64,000 nt of DNA from Flavobacterium sp. ALJ2 (GCF_015594725.1 NZ_JADNRC010000015.1:1-64000), one strand, 5' to 3'; shown: positions 36,269-44,642, counted from the stretch's first letter. Program-made: numbers and translations. Notes: generated by a model from the sequence alone, not told the origin.

Positions 36269-36276
36269 CAAATATA
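36269..36276 (-). promoter_or_regulatory. -7 element (TATATTTG) of the efflux operon
   Basis: On the minus strand it reads TATATTTG, a perfect Bacteroidota -7 motif. It ends 4 bp before the GTG start at 36264. No perfect TTTG is present 19 bp upstream, so the -33 part is weak. Confidence 0.55.
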
Positions 36277-36586
36277 ACTAATATTCTTGTAAAATTATAG
36301 ATAACTAGTTGTTTAGAAATGTTGTAAATAGTTAAGAATGCGAGGTATGGGACATAAAAAATAAATCCTAGCATTTCCTAATTAACAATTAGAAAATAAA
36401 AGGAAGGATGCCTAACTATATTTTAGTCTAGTAGCGGTAATACATTTTACTATAATGATTCCTTTTAATGTCAGATTGACTTTGAAACACAGTTGGTAAA
36501 GATTAAATAAGGACTTGTAGTTGAGTATGAAATGATTTTTTATTTAATAAAACAAAAGGTTTATTAAAATAAATGTAAAAATGACG

Positions 36587-36594
36587 TATTTTTG
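36587..36594 (+). promoter_or_regulatory. -7 element (TATTTTTG) of the first CxGxC gene
   Basis: TATTTTTG matches TAnnTTTG exactly and lies 33 bp before the TTG start at 36628. No clear -33 TTTG is seen. Confidence 0.5.
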
Positions 36595-36627
36595 CAGAAA
36601 TAAATAAGTAAACAAGCAAACAAGCAA

Positions 36628-37005
36628 TTGAAAAGGTTAATTATTATAGTACTTTCCATTTTAATTTTATCGCCATCATTTGGTAGCTTGTTCGTTTATG
36701 CTTCATTCAAAATCAATCAGGAAGAAATTTCTAAAACCATTTGTGTACAGCGTAAATTATCTTTCAATAGTTGTAATGGTCGATGTGAACTTCAAAAAAG
36801 CATCAAAAAATATTCTGACAACGAAAGAAAAATGCAGGACAGTCTAAAAGATAAGTTAGAGCTTGTGTACGTTTATAACACTGCTGAAGTATGTTTTGAT
36901 AATATTCCTATTATAGAATCAAAAGAAAACACTTCTATTTTATTTGAAAAGAAGCCTATCGGTGCTTCTAATCTTACATTTCACCCTCCGCTCTGGTTGG
37001 TGTAG
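36628..37005 (+). CDS. Small exported CxGxC protein, copy 1
   Basis: A 125-aa protein that I do not recognise as a named family. An N-terminal signal or anchor (about 1-25) is followed by FKINQEEISKTICV, then CNGRCELQKS, giving C-V-x(n)-C-x-G-x-C, a possible metal-binding set. The C-terminus is FHPPLWLV. The block FKxNQExI....CV....CxGxCxLxK also occurs in the protein at 40236, 3.6 kb away, so the two are paralogues. The start is TTG; no ATG is available near the signal peptide. A role in copper handling is inferred from the neighbours. Confidence 0.75.
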   Translation: MKRLIIIVLSILILSPSFGSLFVYASFKINQEEISKTICVQRKLSFNSCNGRCELQKSIKKYSDNERKMQDSLKDKLELVYVYNTAEVCFDNIPIIESKENTSILFEKKPIGASNLTFHPPLWLV

Positions 37006-37322
37006 ATCAATATTTTAGTTTTTATTTTTAAAATTAGATGTCATTGTAACTATTCAATGTTGCAAAAAGTGTGATGTATTTTCATATTAGTATAAATGTG
37101 AATTTATTACAAGAAGTGAGTTTACATGAAACACTATTTTTATTTACATTATCTTTTTTATTACCGAAATTATTGATCGTATTGTTGTAATTGAAAAATA
37201 TACTTTGACTATATTATCTCAATTGAAAATTCAAATTTCATAGTACAGTTGCTCATTTCTGGTTTGTAAAACCAGATAGCTTTGTACTATATTTTAAACA
37301 GTTTTTCTAATATTCATTACCA
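37006..37322. other. Intergenic region before the copper operon
   Basis: No gene is seen. The last 65 bp hold the palindrome and -7 element listed separately; the rest is AT-rich and shows no clear terminator after 37005. Confidence 0.55.
37259..37284 (+). promoter_or_regulatory. Promoter with embedded 17-bp palindrome (operator candidate)
   Basis: The perfect inverted repeat CTGGTTT-GTA-AAACCAG (37259-37275) lies directly before the -7 motif TAGCTTTG (37277-37284), so a bound protein would cover the promoter spacer. The gene starts at 37323. It is not followed by a T tract, which speaks against a terminator. Confidence 0.6.
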
Positions 37323-38246
37323 ATGAAATCTTTTAAATTTTTAGTCATTGCACTATTCTGTGTGATTACTTCCTGCACAATCGATAAAACAGATTATGAA
37401 GCCGAAACAAGCGCTGAGGTTCCGGAATATTATGAGTTTAAAGAAGCCGTTTCGTTTACCAGCGGTATTTATAAAATAAGCATTGAAGCTTTAAATGGAG
37501 TTTTTTATAAAGGCTACAACGAACTTCATTTTAAAATTGTAAACACCCAGACCAATGAGAACATAAGTTCTTCAGAAGTAACTTTTTTGCCAATTTTGAG
37601 TAGCACTGATGGAAAGAAAACTTCTTGCCCGCATGAGTATAATCTTCAATATGATGCGACCAACAAATATTTTACGGGGTATTCTGTATTCACAAGAGAA
37701 AGTACCATAGGAGACAGTTGGAAATTATATGTGAGTTTTACTTCTGATAATCAGAATTATAAGGTTAGCAAAGATATTTCGATCGAAAAACAAAGTAATA
37801 AAAATTTGAATATGGCAATCTTTACTGGAAAGGATAATGAACAATATGTTATTGCTTTAATTGCTCCTCAAAGGCCAACGGTATCTGAAAACAAATTGAC
37901 TGCGGGTATTTATAAATATAATAAATCAACTATTACTGAGGGAATTTTTCCAGATCCTTCTCAGTTTTCCTATTCAGTAGTGAGCGGTTATACTTTAAAA
38001 TTAGATCCGAGAATGCCGGAGCCTTCAATGGGAAATCATTCTTCGCCGAATAATCAGGATTTGACACAGCAGAACGATGGTTTATATCATGGAGTTGTTA
38101 ATTATACGATGACTGGAAACTGGACATTGAATTTAATAATGATGAATCAAAATGGGCTGATCATTAAAGGAACTGTTGTTCCAACAGATTTTACTCCCGG
38201 AGTCGAAGGGGTAAAAAGTGAACTTTATATTGATACATTATTCTAA
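37323..38246 (+). CDS. YtkA-like domain lipoprotein of copper operon
   Basis: A 307-aa lipoprotein (signal ending VITSC, lipid Cys at about residue 18). It carries two FixH/YtkA-like beta-sandwich units. The first, FYKGYNELHFKIVN ... TGYSVFTRESTIGDSWKLYVSF, covers about 60-155. The second, LDPRMPEPSMGNHSSPNNQDL ... GLYHGVVNYTMTGNWTLNLIM, covers about 225-285. The Met/His-rich loop RMPEPSMGNH is a plausible copper ligand set. It is the first gene of the probable copper-uptake operon; its 3' end lies just before the TonB receptor gene. Confidence 0.85.
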   Translation: MKSFKFLVIALFCVITSCTIDKTDYEAETSAEVPEYYEFKEAVSFTSGIYKISIEALNGVFYKGYNELHFKIVNTQTNENISSSEVTFLPILSSTDGKKTSCPHEYNLQYDATNKYFTGYSVFTRESTIGDSWKLYVSFTSDNQNYKVSKDISIEKQSNKNLNMAIFTGKDNEQYVIALIAPQRPTVSENKLTAGIYKYNKSTITEGIFPDPSQFSYSVVSGYTLKLDPRMPEPSMGNHSSPNNQDLTQQNDGLYHGVVNYTMTGNWTLNLIMMNQNGLIIKGTVVPTDFTPGVEGVKSELYIDTLF

Positions 38247-38250
38247 AAAC

Positions 38251-40230
38251 ATGAAATATATAATAATACTACTTTTTTTGGGAATGTCAGTAACTGCTCA
38301 AAATACATATGTGCATCACGACAGTATAAAAAACTTAGAAGAAGTAAAAGTAAAAAATACTACCAAAAAGAAAATTGAAACTGAAATGAAAATGGCAGTT
38401 TCGGTTGATGAATTTTTGTCATCATCAGATAATATCAGTTTCATAAAGCGCGGTGCCTACGCGTGGGAACCATTGCTAAATAACATGAGCACAGAACGTT
38501 CTACTGTTACAATTGACGGAATGCACATTTTCGGGGCTTGTACCGATAAAATGGACCCAGTAACGTCTTATGTGGAGAGTAATAATCTTTCGACAATTGA
38601 TATAAAATCAGGACAAGAAGGAAGCCTTCACGGTGCAACTGTTGCAGGAAGTATTGACTTAAAAAGAAAAAGTACGCCCTTCGGTATGGAAAAAAAATGG
38701 AACGGAACATATCAAAGCGGATTTGAGTTTAATAATAAACAGTTTTTTAATCTAGGAAATGTGGCGTATTCTGGCAATAGATTTGTAGCTGAAGGAAGTA
38801 TTTCATATCGAAAAGCAGACGATTACTATGATGGTGAAAATGATGAGGTAAAGCATTCACAATATAAAAAATTCAACACTTCGTTAGGTTTTGCCTATAA
38901 AACAACTGATTTGTCAGCTGTGAGAGTGGATGCAATTTTTGATATGGCAAAAGATGTTGGTTATCCCGCCCTGCCAATGGATTTATCACTTTCAAGAGCA
39001 CTTATTACATCAGTTTCTTATAAACAATTATTTGAAGAAGGATTAATAAAAGTGGTTGATACAAAGGTTTATTTTAATGCGATTGAGCATTATATGGATG
39101 ATACTACACGTCCTGAAAATTTGGTTCACATGGATATGCCAGGCTGGAGTACAACCTATGGATTGGTTTCTAAAGCCAATTTAAAAAATAATGACTATTC
39201 TTCTGAAATTCAATTGAATGCCTATGATAATCTTTCTATTGCCGAAATGAGAATGTACCCACAGGATCGTAGTAAAAGAACGATGTTTGCTTACAGTTGG
39301 CCTTGGGTAACGACGCGTTATGCAGGACTTTCTATGAATAATTCCTGGGATATTTCAGAGAAAAGCCGGGTAAATTTAGGAGGTTCATTGGGCGTTAATT
39401 ACAATTACTCCAAATATGTAGAGTTCAACTGGATTTTTCATCCTGGAGCACCACAAGAAAAAACTAGATTTTTACCTAGCCTTCATGCAGGTTATAATTT
39501 GGATATTGATCATTTTAATTTTTCTGTAGGAACAGGTTACGGACACAGAGCACCCTCCGTATCTGAAGGTTACGGGTATTATATCTATAATAGTTTTGAC
39601 CGTTATGATTATATTGGAAATCCTGATTTAAAAAATGAAATTTCGTATGAAGGAAATGCTAGCGCAGGTTTTAAAAACGAAAAATTAAGCATTCAGGGTA
39701 AAATCAATTACTTCTATATTCAGAATTATATTATTGGGAGAGTTTTAAGTATGGGAAGCCCGATGAATTATCAGTCAGTTGGTGTAAAAGGATATACTTC
39801 ATTAGATTATGCGACGCTTTTGAATATGTCTGTGAATGTTAGTTATGATATTCTGCCACATCTGCACTGGAAAGGAGCATTGACTTATGCTCGCGGAATG
39901 GATGATAAAGGAGGGAATCTTCCTTTTATACGCCCGCTTAGTTATCAGACATCGCTTCATTTTATGCATAAAAATTTTGGGATACAGACTTCCCTAAATG
40001 GTGATTTTGAGCAGATAAATTACAGTCCAGAATATGGAGAAGATCTTACGTCTGCTTATTCAATCTGGAATATCTCAGCCAATTATAATTTTAAAATCAA
40101 TAAAGTTAGAACCACTGTTCAGATAGGTGCCGAGAATATATTAAATCAATATTACAGCACATATGCTGACTGGGGAAACATTCCTAGAATGGGACGTAAT
40201 ATTTTCACGTCTTTAAAATTTAACTTCTAG
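38251..40230 (+). CDS. TonB-dependent copper receptor (OprC/NosA-like)
   Basis: A 659-aa outer-membrane receptor with a signal peptide ending in VTAQ. The plug begins EVKVKN and contains GACTDKMDPVTSYVE, where C97-x3-M101 matches the CxxxM copper ligand pair described for OprC. An HxM pair, EHYMDD (H280, M282), fits the second half of that site. The barrel ends in FTSLKFNF with a terminal Phe. Annotating from 38218 adds 11 residues; ATG 38251 sits directly before the signal peptide. I infer uptake of copper ions from the ligand residues. Confidence 0.9.
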   Translation: MKYIIILLFLGMSVTAQNTYVHHDSIKNLEEVKVKNTTKKKIETEMKMAVSVDEFLSSSDNISFIKRGAYAWEPLLNNMSTERSTVTIDGMHIFGACTDKMDPVTSYVESNNLSTIDIKSGQEGSLHGATVAGSIDLKRKSTPFGMEKKWNGTYQSGFEFNNKQFFNLGNVAYSGNRFVAEGSISYRKADDYYDGENDEVKHSQYKKFNTSLGFAYKTTDLSAVRVDAIFDMAKDVGYPALPMDLSLSRALITSVSYKQLFEEGLIKVVDTKVYFNAIEHYMDDTTRPENLVHMDMPGWSTTYGLVSKANLKNNDYSSEIQLNAYDNLSIAEMRMYPQDRSKRTMFAYSWPWVTTRYAGLSMNNSWDISEKSRVNLGGSLGVNYNYSKYVEFNWIFHPGAPQEKTRFLPSLHAGYNLDIDHFNFSVGTGYGHRAPSVSEGYGYYIYNSFDRYDYIGNPDLKNEISYEGNASAGFKNEKLSIQGKINYFYIQNYIIGRVLSMGSPMNYQSVGVKGYTSLDYATLLNMSVNVSYDILPHLHWKGALTYARGMDDKGGNLPFIRPLSYQTSLHFMHKNFGIQTSLNGDFEQINYSPEYGEDLTSAYSIWNISANYNFKINKVRTTVQIGAENILNQYYSTYADWGNIPRMGRNIFTSLKFNF

Positions 40231-40235
40231 TAAAA

Positions 40236-40598
40236 ATGAAAAAAGTTTTTAGTATCGTAATGACAATGCTATTTCTGCTGGTTTCTTTCCAGCAGGCGTT
40301 GATTATTGTACACTTTAAACTCAATCAGGAAAATATAGAACAAGAGTTTTGTGTCAACATAGCCAAGCCTGAGCTGCAGTGCCATGGTAAATGTCATTTA
40401 AAGAAAGAATTAGAAAAATCAGATAATACCGATTTGGAACTGACCATTATTGGTAAAAAAATAGATATGACTTTGATTTCAAATATTGAATTTAAAGTTA
40501 TCGTTTTAAAAGCCATAAATTCTAATAAAGTAATTTTTTATAAGGAATTTGGGCAATTAGAACCATGCCTAGAAATTTTTGTACCGCCGCCTATTTAA
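40236..40598 (+). CDS. Small exported CxGxC protein, copy 2
   Basis: A 120-aa protein with an N-terminal hydrophobic export segment (VFSIVMTMLFLLVSF), then FKLNQENIEQEFCV and CHGKCHLKKEL, the same C-V-x(n)-C-x-G-x-C arrangement as copy 1 at 36628. The C-terminus is EIFVPPPI; copy 1 and the His-rich efflux protein also carry a PP pair just before their ends. No family name is known to me. It lies 5 bp after the TonB receptor gene, so it is probably part of the copper-uptake machinery. Confidence 0.8.
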   Translation: MKKVFSIVMTMLFLLVSFQQALIIVHFKLNQENIEQEFCVNIAKPELQCHGKCHLKKELEKSDNTDLELTIIGKKIDMTLISNIEFKVIVLKAINSNKVIFYKEFGQLEPCLEIFVPPPI

Positions 40599-40655
40599 AT
40601 TATCGTTGCCCCGTTTAAATTTATAAGTAGAGTTACAAAAATTAAATCAAAAGAA

Positions 40656-41522
40656 ATGAAAAATTTAAAAAAATACCTTTTATTATCAATTGCCTCATTC
40701 GCATTCGTATCGTGTTCAAGTGATGACAACAATCCTGTTGCCAACAATGTAATATTAGAATTTAATAATACTTTTAAAAACACCACTATTGTTCTTGGCA
40801 ATGCAGCTTCAACATCAGCAACAGTAAATACATCAGCTGCAGGGCAGGTTCATCATTTTTCTGAATTGAAATATGTGATCAGTAACATCCGTCTTGTGAA
40901 AGATAACGGAGATGAAGTTCCATATAATGTAAATGATTTAGATAAAGGAGCTACAGTAATCGATCAGGCGAAAACGGCTTCATTAACCTATGTTCTAAGT
41001 AATGTGCCGTCAGCAACCTATAAACAAATTAAATTTGGGTTAGGGATCAAATCAGAGCAAAATACTTTAGACCAAGTACGGTTTCCTAATTTCTATGCAG
41101 CGGCAGGTGCCAATGATACAGAAATGATGTGGGAATGGGGAAGTGGATACCGTTTTACAAAAGTGGAAGGATTTTATGATACTGATAATAAAGTAATGTC
41201 AATCCATACAGGAAGTACTGTGGAAGGAACTGCGCCAAACTTCACGCAGGGTGTTAATGCATACAGAGATATTACTTTGAACCTGACTACAAATGCAGTT
41301 GTTGGTAGTAAAGTTCCGAAAATTAAAATTAAAGCTGATTTTGATAAGTTATTAAGTGGAAAAACAAATACAATTACTTTGTCTACCGGAACAGGGATGA
41401 ATAATAATGCTACGCCAAATATTCATACTGCTACTCAAATGGTAAAGTTTGTTGATAATTTGGGAGGAAATGGATTAAGTGACATCACAGGTATGTTTTC
41501 TGTTTCTAGTGTAGAAAACTAA
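40656..41522 (+). CDS. MbnP-family copper-binding lipoprotein
   Basis: A 288-aa lipoprotein (lipobox VSC, Cys near residue 20). It has the MbnP signature: HHFSELKYVISNIRLVKDNGDEVPY, a PSATYKQIKFGLGI block, and MMWEWGSGYRFTKVEGFY with W159 and W161. In characterised MbnP a Trp is oxidised to kynurenine by the partner MbnH to make a copper site. The MbnH-type gene follows directly, so both partners are present. No methanobactin-biosynthesis gene is seen in the window. Confidence 0.88.
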   Translation: MKNLKKYLLLSIASFAFVSCSSDDNNPVANNVILEFNNTFKNTTIVLGNAASTSATVNTSAAGQVHHFSELKYVISNIRLVKDNGDEVPYNVNDLDKGATVIDQAKTASLTYVLSNVPSATYKQIKFGLGIKSEQNTLDQVRFPNFYAAAGANDTEMMWEWGSGYRFTKVEGFYDTDNKVMSIHTGSTVEGTAPNFTQGVNAYRDITLNLTTNAVVGSKVPKIKIKADFDKLLSGKTNTITLSTGTGMNNNATPNIHTATQMVKFVDNLGGNGLSDITGMFSVSSVEN

Positions 41523-41533
41523 AAATTATATTT

Positions 41534-41574
41534 CAGAACCGTTTTAATTTTAGAAGTTAGGCGGTTCTGTTTTT
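41534..41574 (+). terminator. Hairpin with T tract between the MbnP and MbnH genes
   Basis: An 8-bp stem CAGAACCG / CGGTTCTG with a 20-nt loop is followed by TTTTT. It lies in the 65-bp gap between two genes that should act together, so it may only partly stop transcription and reduce MbnH relative to MbnP. Confidence 0.7.
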
Positions 41575-41587
41575 AAACTCATTTATA

Positions 41588-42604
41588 ATGAAAAAAATAA
41601 TCGCTTTCATATTACTTTCCTTGTTGCTTGTATCTTGTAGCAATGATGACTCTGATATGATTTCTATTGATAATCCCGAAATCTCACTAAATATTCCTTC
41701 TGGGTTTCCTGAACTTAATGCTTTTGTAAGTCAAAATAAGCCCACTAAATACGGAGTAGAATTAGGGGGGAAACTTTTTTCTGAAAAAAGGTTTAGTGCG
41801 GATAATACTATTTCTTGTTCTACTTGTCATATACAAGCGAATGCCTTTACAGATCATAATTCACAAGCTATTGGCATAGAAGGTAGGGTAGGACTTCGTA
41901 ATACACCATCGCTTCAAAATTTGGCTTTTATGAAGTTTTACAATTGGGACGGAAGTAAATTGCAGCTTGAAACACAGCCACTTGTTCCTATTATAACTCA
42001 TGAAGAAATGGATTCTTCTATTTTGGAAGTTATTGGTAAAATTAAAGAGGACGCAGCTTATAAAGATTTGTTTAGAAAAGCATTTGGAGATGAAAGTATT
42101 ACTCCTGAAAGGATTTATAAAAGTATCGCGCAGTTTGAGTATACTTTAATTTCTGCCAATAGCAAATATGATAGGGTAATGCAAAAAGAAGCATCTTTTA
42201 CAGCAAGCGAATTACAGGGATATAAAACCTTTCAGCAAAAATGCGCAAGTTGTCACGGTACTGAATTGTTTACCGACCAAAGCTTTAGAAATATAGGTTT
42301 TCCTTTAAATATGAATACCAATGAGGCGGGGCGCGGTAGAGTTACGGGAATTCCTTCTGATTTTATGAGTTTTCGTGTTCCAACCTTAAGAAACATAGAA
42401 TACACTGCCCCTTATGGAAGTTTTGGACAGTTTGCTACTTTAAGATCTGTTTTGGATTATTTTGATAATGGTGTTTTGGATGCCGATAACCTTGATCCTG
42501 TTTTTAAAGATAATGGCAAGCGAATTCCACTTACAGAAGAAGAAAAAAACAACCTTATTGCGTTTATGAAAACTTTAAGCGACACTCAGTTTTTAGGAAA
42601 TTGA
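41588..42604 (+). CDS. MbnH/MauG-type diheme cytochrome c peroxidase lipoprotein
   Basis: A 338-aa protein with a lipoprotein signal (LLVSC, Cys about residue 17). Heme 1 site CSTCH is at 77-81 and heme 2 site CASCH at 219-223. Between them lies RNTPSLQNLAF, and later RVPTLRNIEYTAPYGS, both typical of the CCP_MauG family. The partner gene for MbnP lies upstream, so the likely reaction is oxidation of a Trp in MbnP rather than general peroxide removal. It is the last gene of the operon. Confidence 0.9.
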   Translation: MKKIIAFILLSLLLVSCSNDDSDMISIDNPEISLNIPSGFPELNAFVSQNKPTKYGVELGGKLFSEKRFSADNTISCSTCHIQANAFTDHNSQAIGIEGRVGLRNTPSLQNLAFMKFYNWDGSKLQLETQPLVPIITHEEMDSSILEVIGKIKEDAAYKDLFRKAFGDESITPERIYKSIAQFEYTLISANSKYDRVMQKEASFTASELQGYKTFQQKCASCHGTELFTDQSFRNIGFPLNMNTNEAGRGRVTGIPSDFMSFRVPTLRNIEYTAPYGSFGQFATLRSVLDYFDNGVLDADNLDPVFKDNGKRIPLTEEEKNNLIAFMKTLSDTQFLGN

Positions 42605-42783
42605 TCTGAAGGATTGACAAACGCTTCGGCAGTCAATTTAGAGGAGTACGAAAAATAGACTTCTTTTTATTCAGATTATCTAATCTTTTTGGATAATCCC
42701 CAACTTTTGCGCATGATCCGATAAATACAAAATTTTAGTTTTTGTGTATAAAAAAAGTCCTGAAGTAATTCAGGACTTTTTTG
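42605..42783. other. Gap between the MbnH gene and tRNA-Tyr
   Basis: This 179-bp region holds the tRNA terminator hairpin at 42751-42782 and no recognisable gene. Confidence 0.6.
42751..42782 (-). terminator. Terminator of the tRNA-Tyr transcript
   Basis: The stem AAAAAAGTCCTGAA-GTAA-TTCAGGACTTTTTT gives a T tract on the minus strand directly past the tRNA 3' end, and one on the plus strand as well. Confidence 0.85.
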
Positions 42784-42864
42784 TGGGGAGAGCAGGATTC
42801 GAACCTGCGAAGTTCTCACAGCAGATTTACAGTCTGCCCTCGTTGGCCGCTTGAGTATCTCCCC
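42784..42864 (-). tRNA. tRNA-Tyr (anticodon GTA)
   Basis: On the minus strand the acceptor stem GGGGAGA pairs with TCTCCCC. The anticodon arm holds CAGACTGTAAATCTG with anticodon GTA. A long variable arm and the T arm GCAGGTTCGAATCCTGC are present. The size (81 nt without CCA) and the long variable arm fit class II tRNA-Tyr. CCA is not encoded. An open frame covering the gene is spurious. Confidence 0.95.
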
Positions 42865-42903
42865 TAAGCTTGTTTTGTCTTGCGTTGTTGTGCTTGACGG
42901 GTG

Positions 42904-42934
42904 CAAATATAGGAACACTTTTTAATTCTGCAAA
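42904..42934 (-). promoter_or_regulatory. Promoter of tRNA-Tyr (TTTG-N19-TATATTTG)
   Basis: On the minus strand TTTG (42934-42931) is separated by exactly 19 bp from TATATTTG (42911-42904), a full match to the Bacteroidota -33/-7 consensus. Transcription should start near 42897, giving a leader of about 33 nt before the tRNA. Confidence 0.85.
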
Positions 42935-43430
42935 CTAAAATCACACTTAATTTTAAGTTTATTTCACGTTGTTTTTTAAATCATTGGTATTGAATAAAAT
43001 AAAAAATTATGGCTAGATAAAAATATTTCATTTTGTTTTAAATGTTGGCATTGTTAGGCAAAAAACTTCATGTTTTTTGTTTTAAGCTCATCACTTCTCA
43101 AGTATTTCAAGCTGTTTTTTGATGAATTTGTCATGGGTTTCATGAAGAATTAATTGAGATAAATATTTATTTGGTTATTGAGGTTTCCTAAAAAACGGTT
43201 AATTACAAGTAGTATTTAAAGTAAATGAAAGTTAATAAAATCAAAAAAAATATGACTAGAGCGGTTTTGTTTTAAATAGTTTGATGTTAGACTATGATTT
43301 TGTTCCGTTAGTACATGAATCTTGGTGTGTTGCTTTTTTAGGTGTATGAAGTCTAAAAGGTATATTAAGCTATTAATTGATTTGTTTTAGGTGTTTACGT
43401 TAGAAATTAGTGGGGTATAAATAAAACAAA

Positions 43431-43455
43431 AAAATCTCCACTAGGGAGATTTTTT
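43431..43455. terminator. Terminator after the TlpA-like gene
   Basis: AAAATCTCC-N5-GGAGATTTTTT lies 20 bp past the minus-strand stop at 43476. A tracts and T tracts on both sides allow use from either direction. Confidence 0.75.
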
Positions 43456-43475
43456 GTTTTATTCTACTACTGGTA

Positions 43476-43844
43476 TTATTGAGCTAAAAGCTCAATAATT
43501 TTTGCTTTGAGTTCATCGCCTCTTAAATCCTGTGCTACTATTTTTCCTGAAGCATCTAATATAAATGTTGCAGGGATAGATTGAACACCGTATTGAGCTG
43601 CAATTGGCTCATCCCAAAATTTTAAGTTAGAAACTTGCGTCCAGGTTAAATTATCTTTTGCAATAGCTTCTTTCCAAGCTTTAGCATCTTTGTCTAAAGA
43701 AACACCAATTATATTAAGTCCTTTTGAATGTAGCTCTTTGTAAATAGCTACAACATTTGGGTTTTCCTTTCTACATGGACCACACCATGAAGCCCAAAAA
43801 TCTACAATAGTAACTTTGCCTAAACTTTCTTTAAGCGATACCAT
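43476..43844 (-). CDS. TlpA-like thioredoxin domain (3' fragment of split gene)
   Basis: A 122-aa thioredoxin-like domain with the active site WCGPC (VDFWASWCGPCRKENPN) and cis-Pro in QSIPATFIL. It is in the same reading frame as the DUF4369 ORF at 43881-44642 and is separated from it by one TGA (43883-43881) plus 12 codons (RSDFSAPNPEGK). In Bacteroidota these two parts are normally one exported protein. Alone this fragment has no signal peptide; it may be translated from the internal ATG, or only by read-through. Confidence 0.75.
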   Translation of the reverse strand: MVSLKESLGKVTIVDFWASWCGPCRKENPNVVAIYKELHSKGLNIIGVSLDKDAKAWKEAIAKDNLTWTQVSNLKFWDEPIAAQYGVQSIPATFILDASGKIVAQDLRGDELKAKIIELLAQ

Positions 43845-43880
43845 TTTTCCTTCTGGATTAGGAGCAGAAAAATCTGACCT

Positions 43881-44642
43881 TCAGTTTGCGCTACCAACTG
43901 GAGGAGCACTAGCACCAACAGCAGGCATTTTCATTTGACCGATTTTTTCTTTTATTTCTTTACCAGGTTTAGTGTTTTTTACTGATTCATCTAAACTAGT
44001 ATAAAGAGCTTCTGCTTTTTTCAAATCAGTTGAAGGGTCGTTTAACATCCCTTTGATGATTAATGCACTAATGAAAGATTTTGGGTGAGACTCAGCGTAA
44101 GTAGTATACTTAGCTTTTGTTTCATTTTGAACATCACCTTGGATTTTCATAAAATCCTTCATTAAACCATTGATTACTGCTGTATCTTTAGCTTGTTGAG
44201 CAGTATTCATAGTTGCAGTATTTTTTTTCTGGAAATCAACTAATTTCTTTTGAACTTTCATAAGCTCATCATTGAATTTTACATACTCATCATTGTTGTA
44301 TGTTCCAGAGATTTTAGATTTATGGATGCTGTCTTTATCTACAACAACAGTAATCTCTCCAGTTTCAAGGATTAAAGGAATAGGCCCTTGAACATCTTGT
44401 ATTTGTAATATGTGAAATGCAGGCTCAGTAACTTTACCTTTAAGTTCGAATTTTCCGTTTTCAACTTTTACAGTGTCAAGAGAGATTGAAGCTCCAGTAG
44501 CTGGATCTTGAGTTTGTAGGATTATAGTTTTCCCGTTTTCAATTCCTTTTGCAGTTCCAGTAATAAGGTATTCTCCGTCTTTAACTTTGTTGCATGAAAT
44601 TATTGCTATAGAAGCAGTAAGTAAAAAAAATATTTTTTTCAT
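43881..44642 (-). CDS. DUF4369 lipoprotein domain (5' fragment of split gene)
   Basis: A 253-aa protein with a lipoprotein signal (AIISC, Cys at residue 17). A DUF4369 beta domain (ILQTQDPATGASISLDTVKVENGKFELKG) and a helical segment (about 125-235) come before the thioredoxin part in the family. It ends with MPAVGASAPPVGSAN and a TGA stop. The C-terminal linker GASAP is continued after the stop by DFSAPNPEG in the same frame, so the gene appears interrupted by a nonsense codon or a recoded TGA. Full length would be about 388 codons. Confidence 0.8.
   Translation of the reverse strand: MKKIFFLLTASIAIISCNKVKDGEYLITGTAKGIENGKTIILQTQDPATGASISLDTVKVENGKFELKGKVTEPAFHILQIQDVQGPIPLILETGEITVVVDKDSIHKSKISGTYNNDEYVKFNDELMKVQKKLVDFQKKNTATMNTAQQAKDTAVINGLMKDFMKIQGDVQNETKAKYTTYAESHPKSFISALIIKGMLNDPSTDLKKAEALYTSLDESVKNTKPGKEIKEKIGQMKMPAVGASAPPVGSAN

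Larger units (their letters stand above)
36265..36627. other. Intergenic region between the divergent efflux and copper genes
   Basis: No gene is seen. It holds the divergent -7 elements at 36269-36276 (minus) and 36587-36594 (plus). No strong terminator or palindrome was noticed apart from AT-rich sequence. Confidence 0.55.
42865..43475. other. Intergenic region between tRNA-Tyr and the TlpA fragment
   Basis: About 610 bp with no recognisable gene. It contains the tRNA promoter at its left end and the terminator at 43431-43455 at its right end. The middle part is AT-rich with no repeats that I noticed. Confidence 0.55.

Noticed and set aside
37259-37275. Palindrome CTGGTTT-N3-AAACCAG as a terminator
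   Set aside because: It lacks a following T tract and lies directly before a -7 element, so an operator is more likely.
42676-42918. 80-codon minus-strand ORF across the tRNA-Tyr region
   Set aside because: It covers the tRNA gene and its terminator, so it is a spurious frame.
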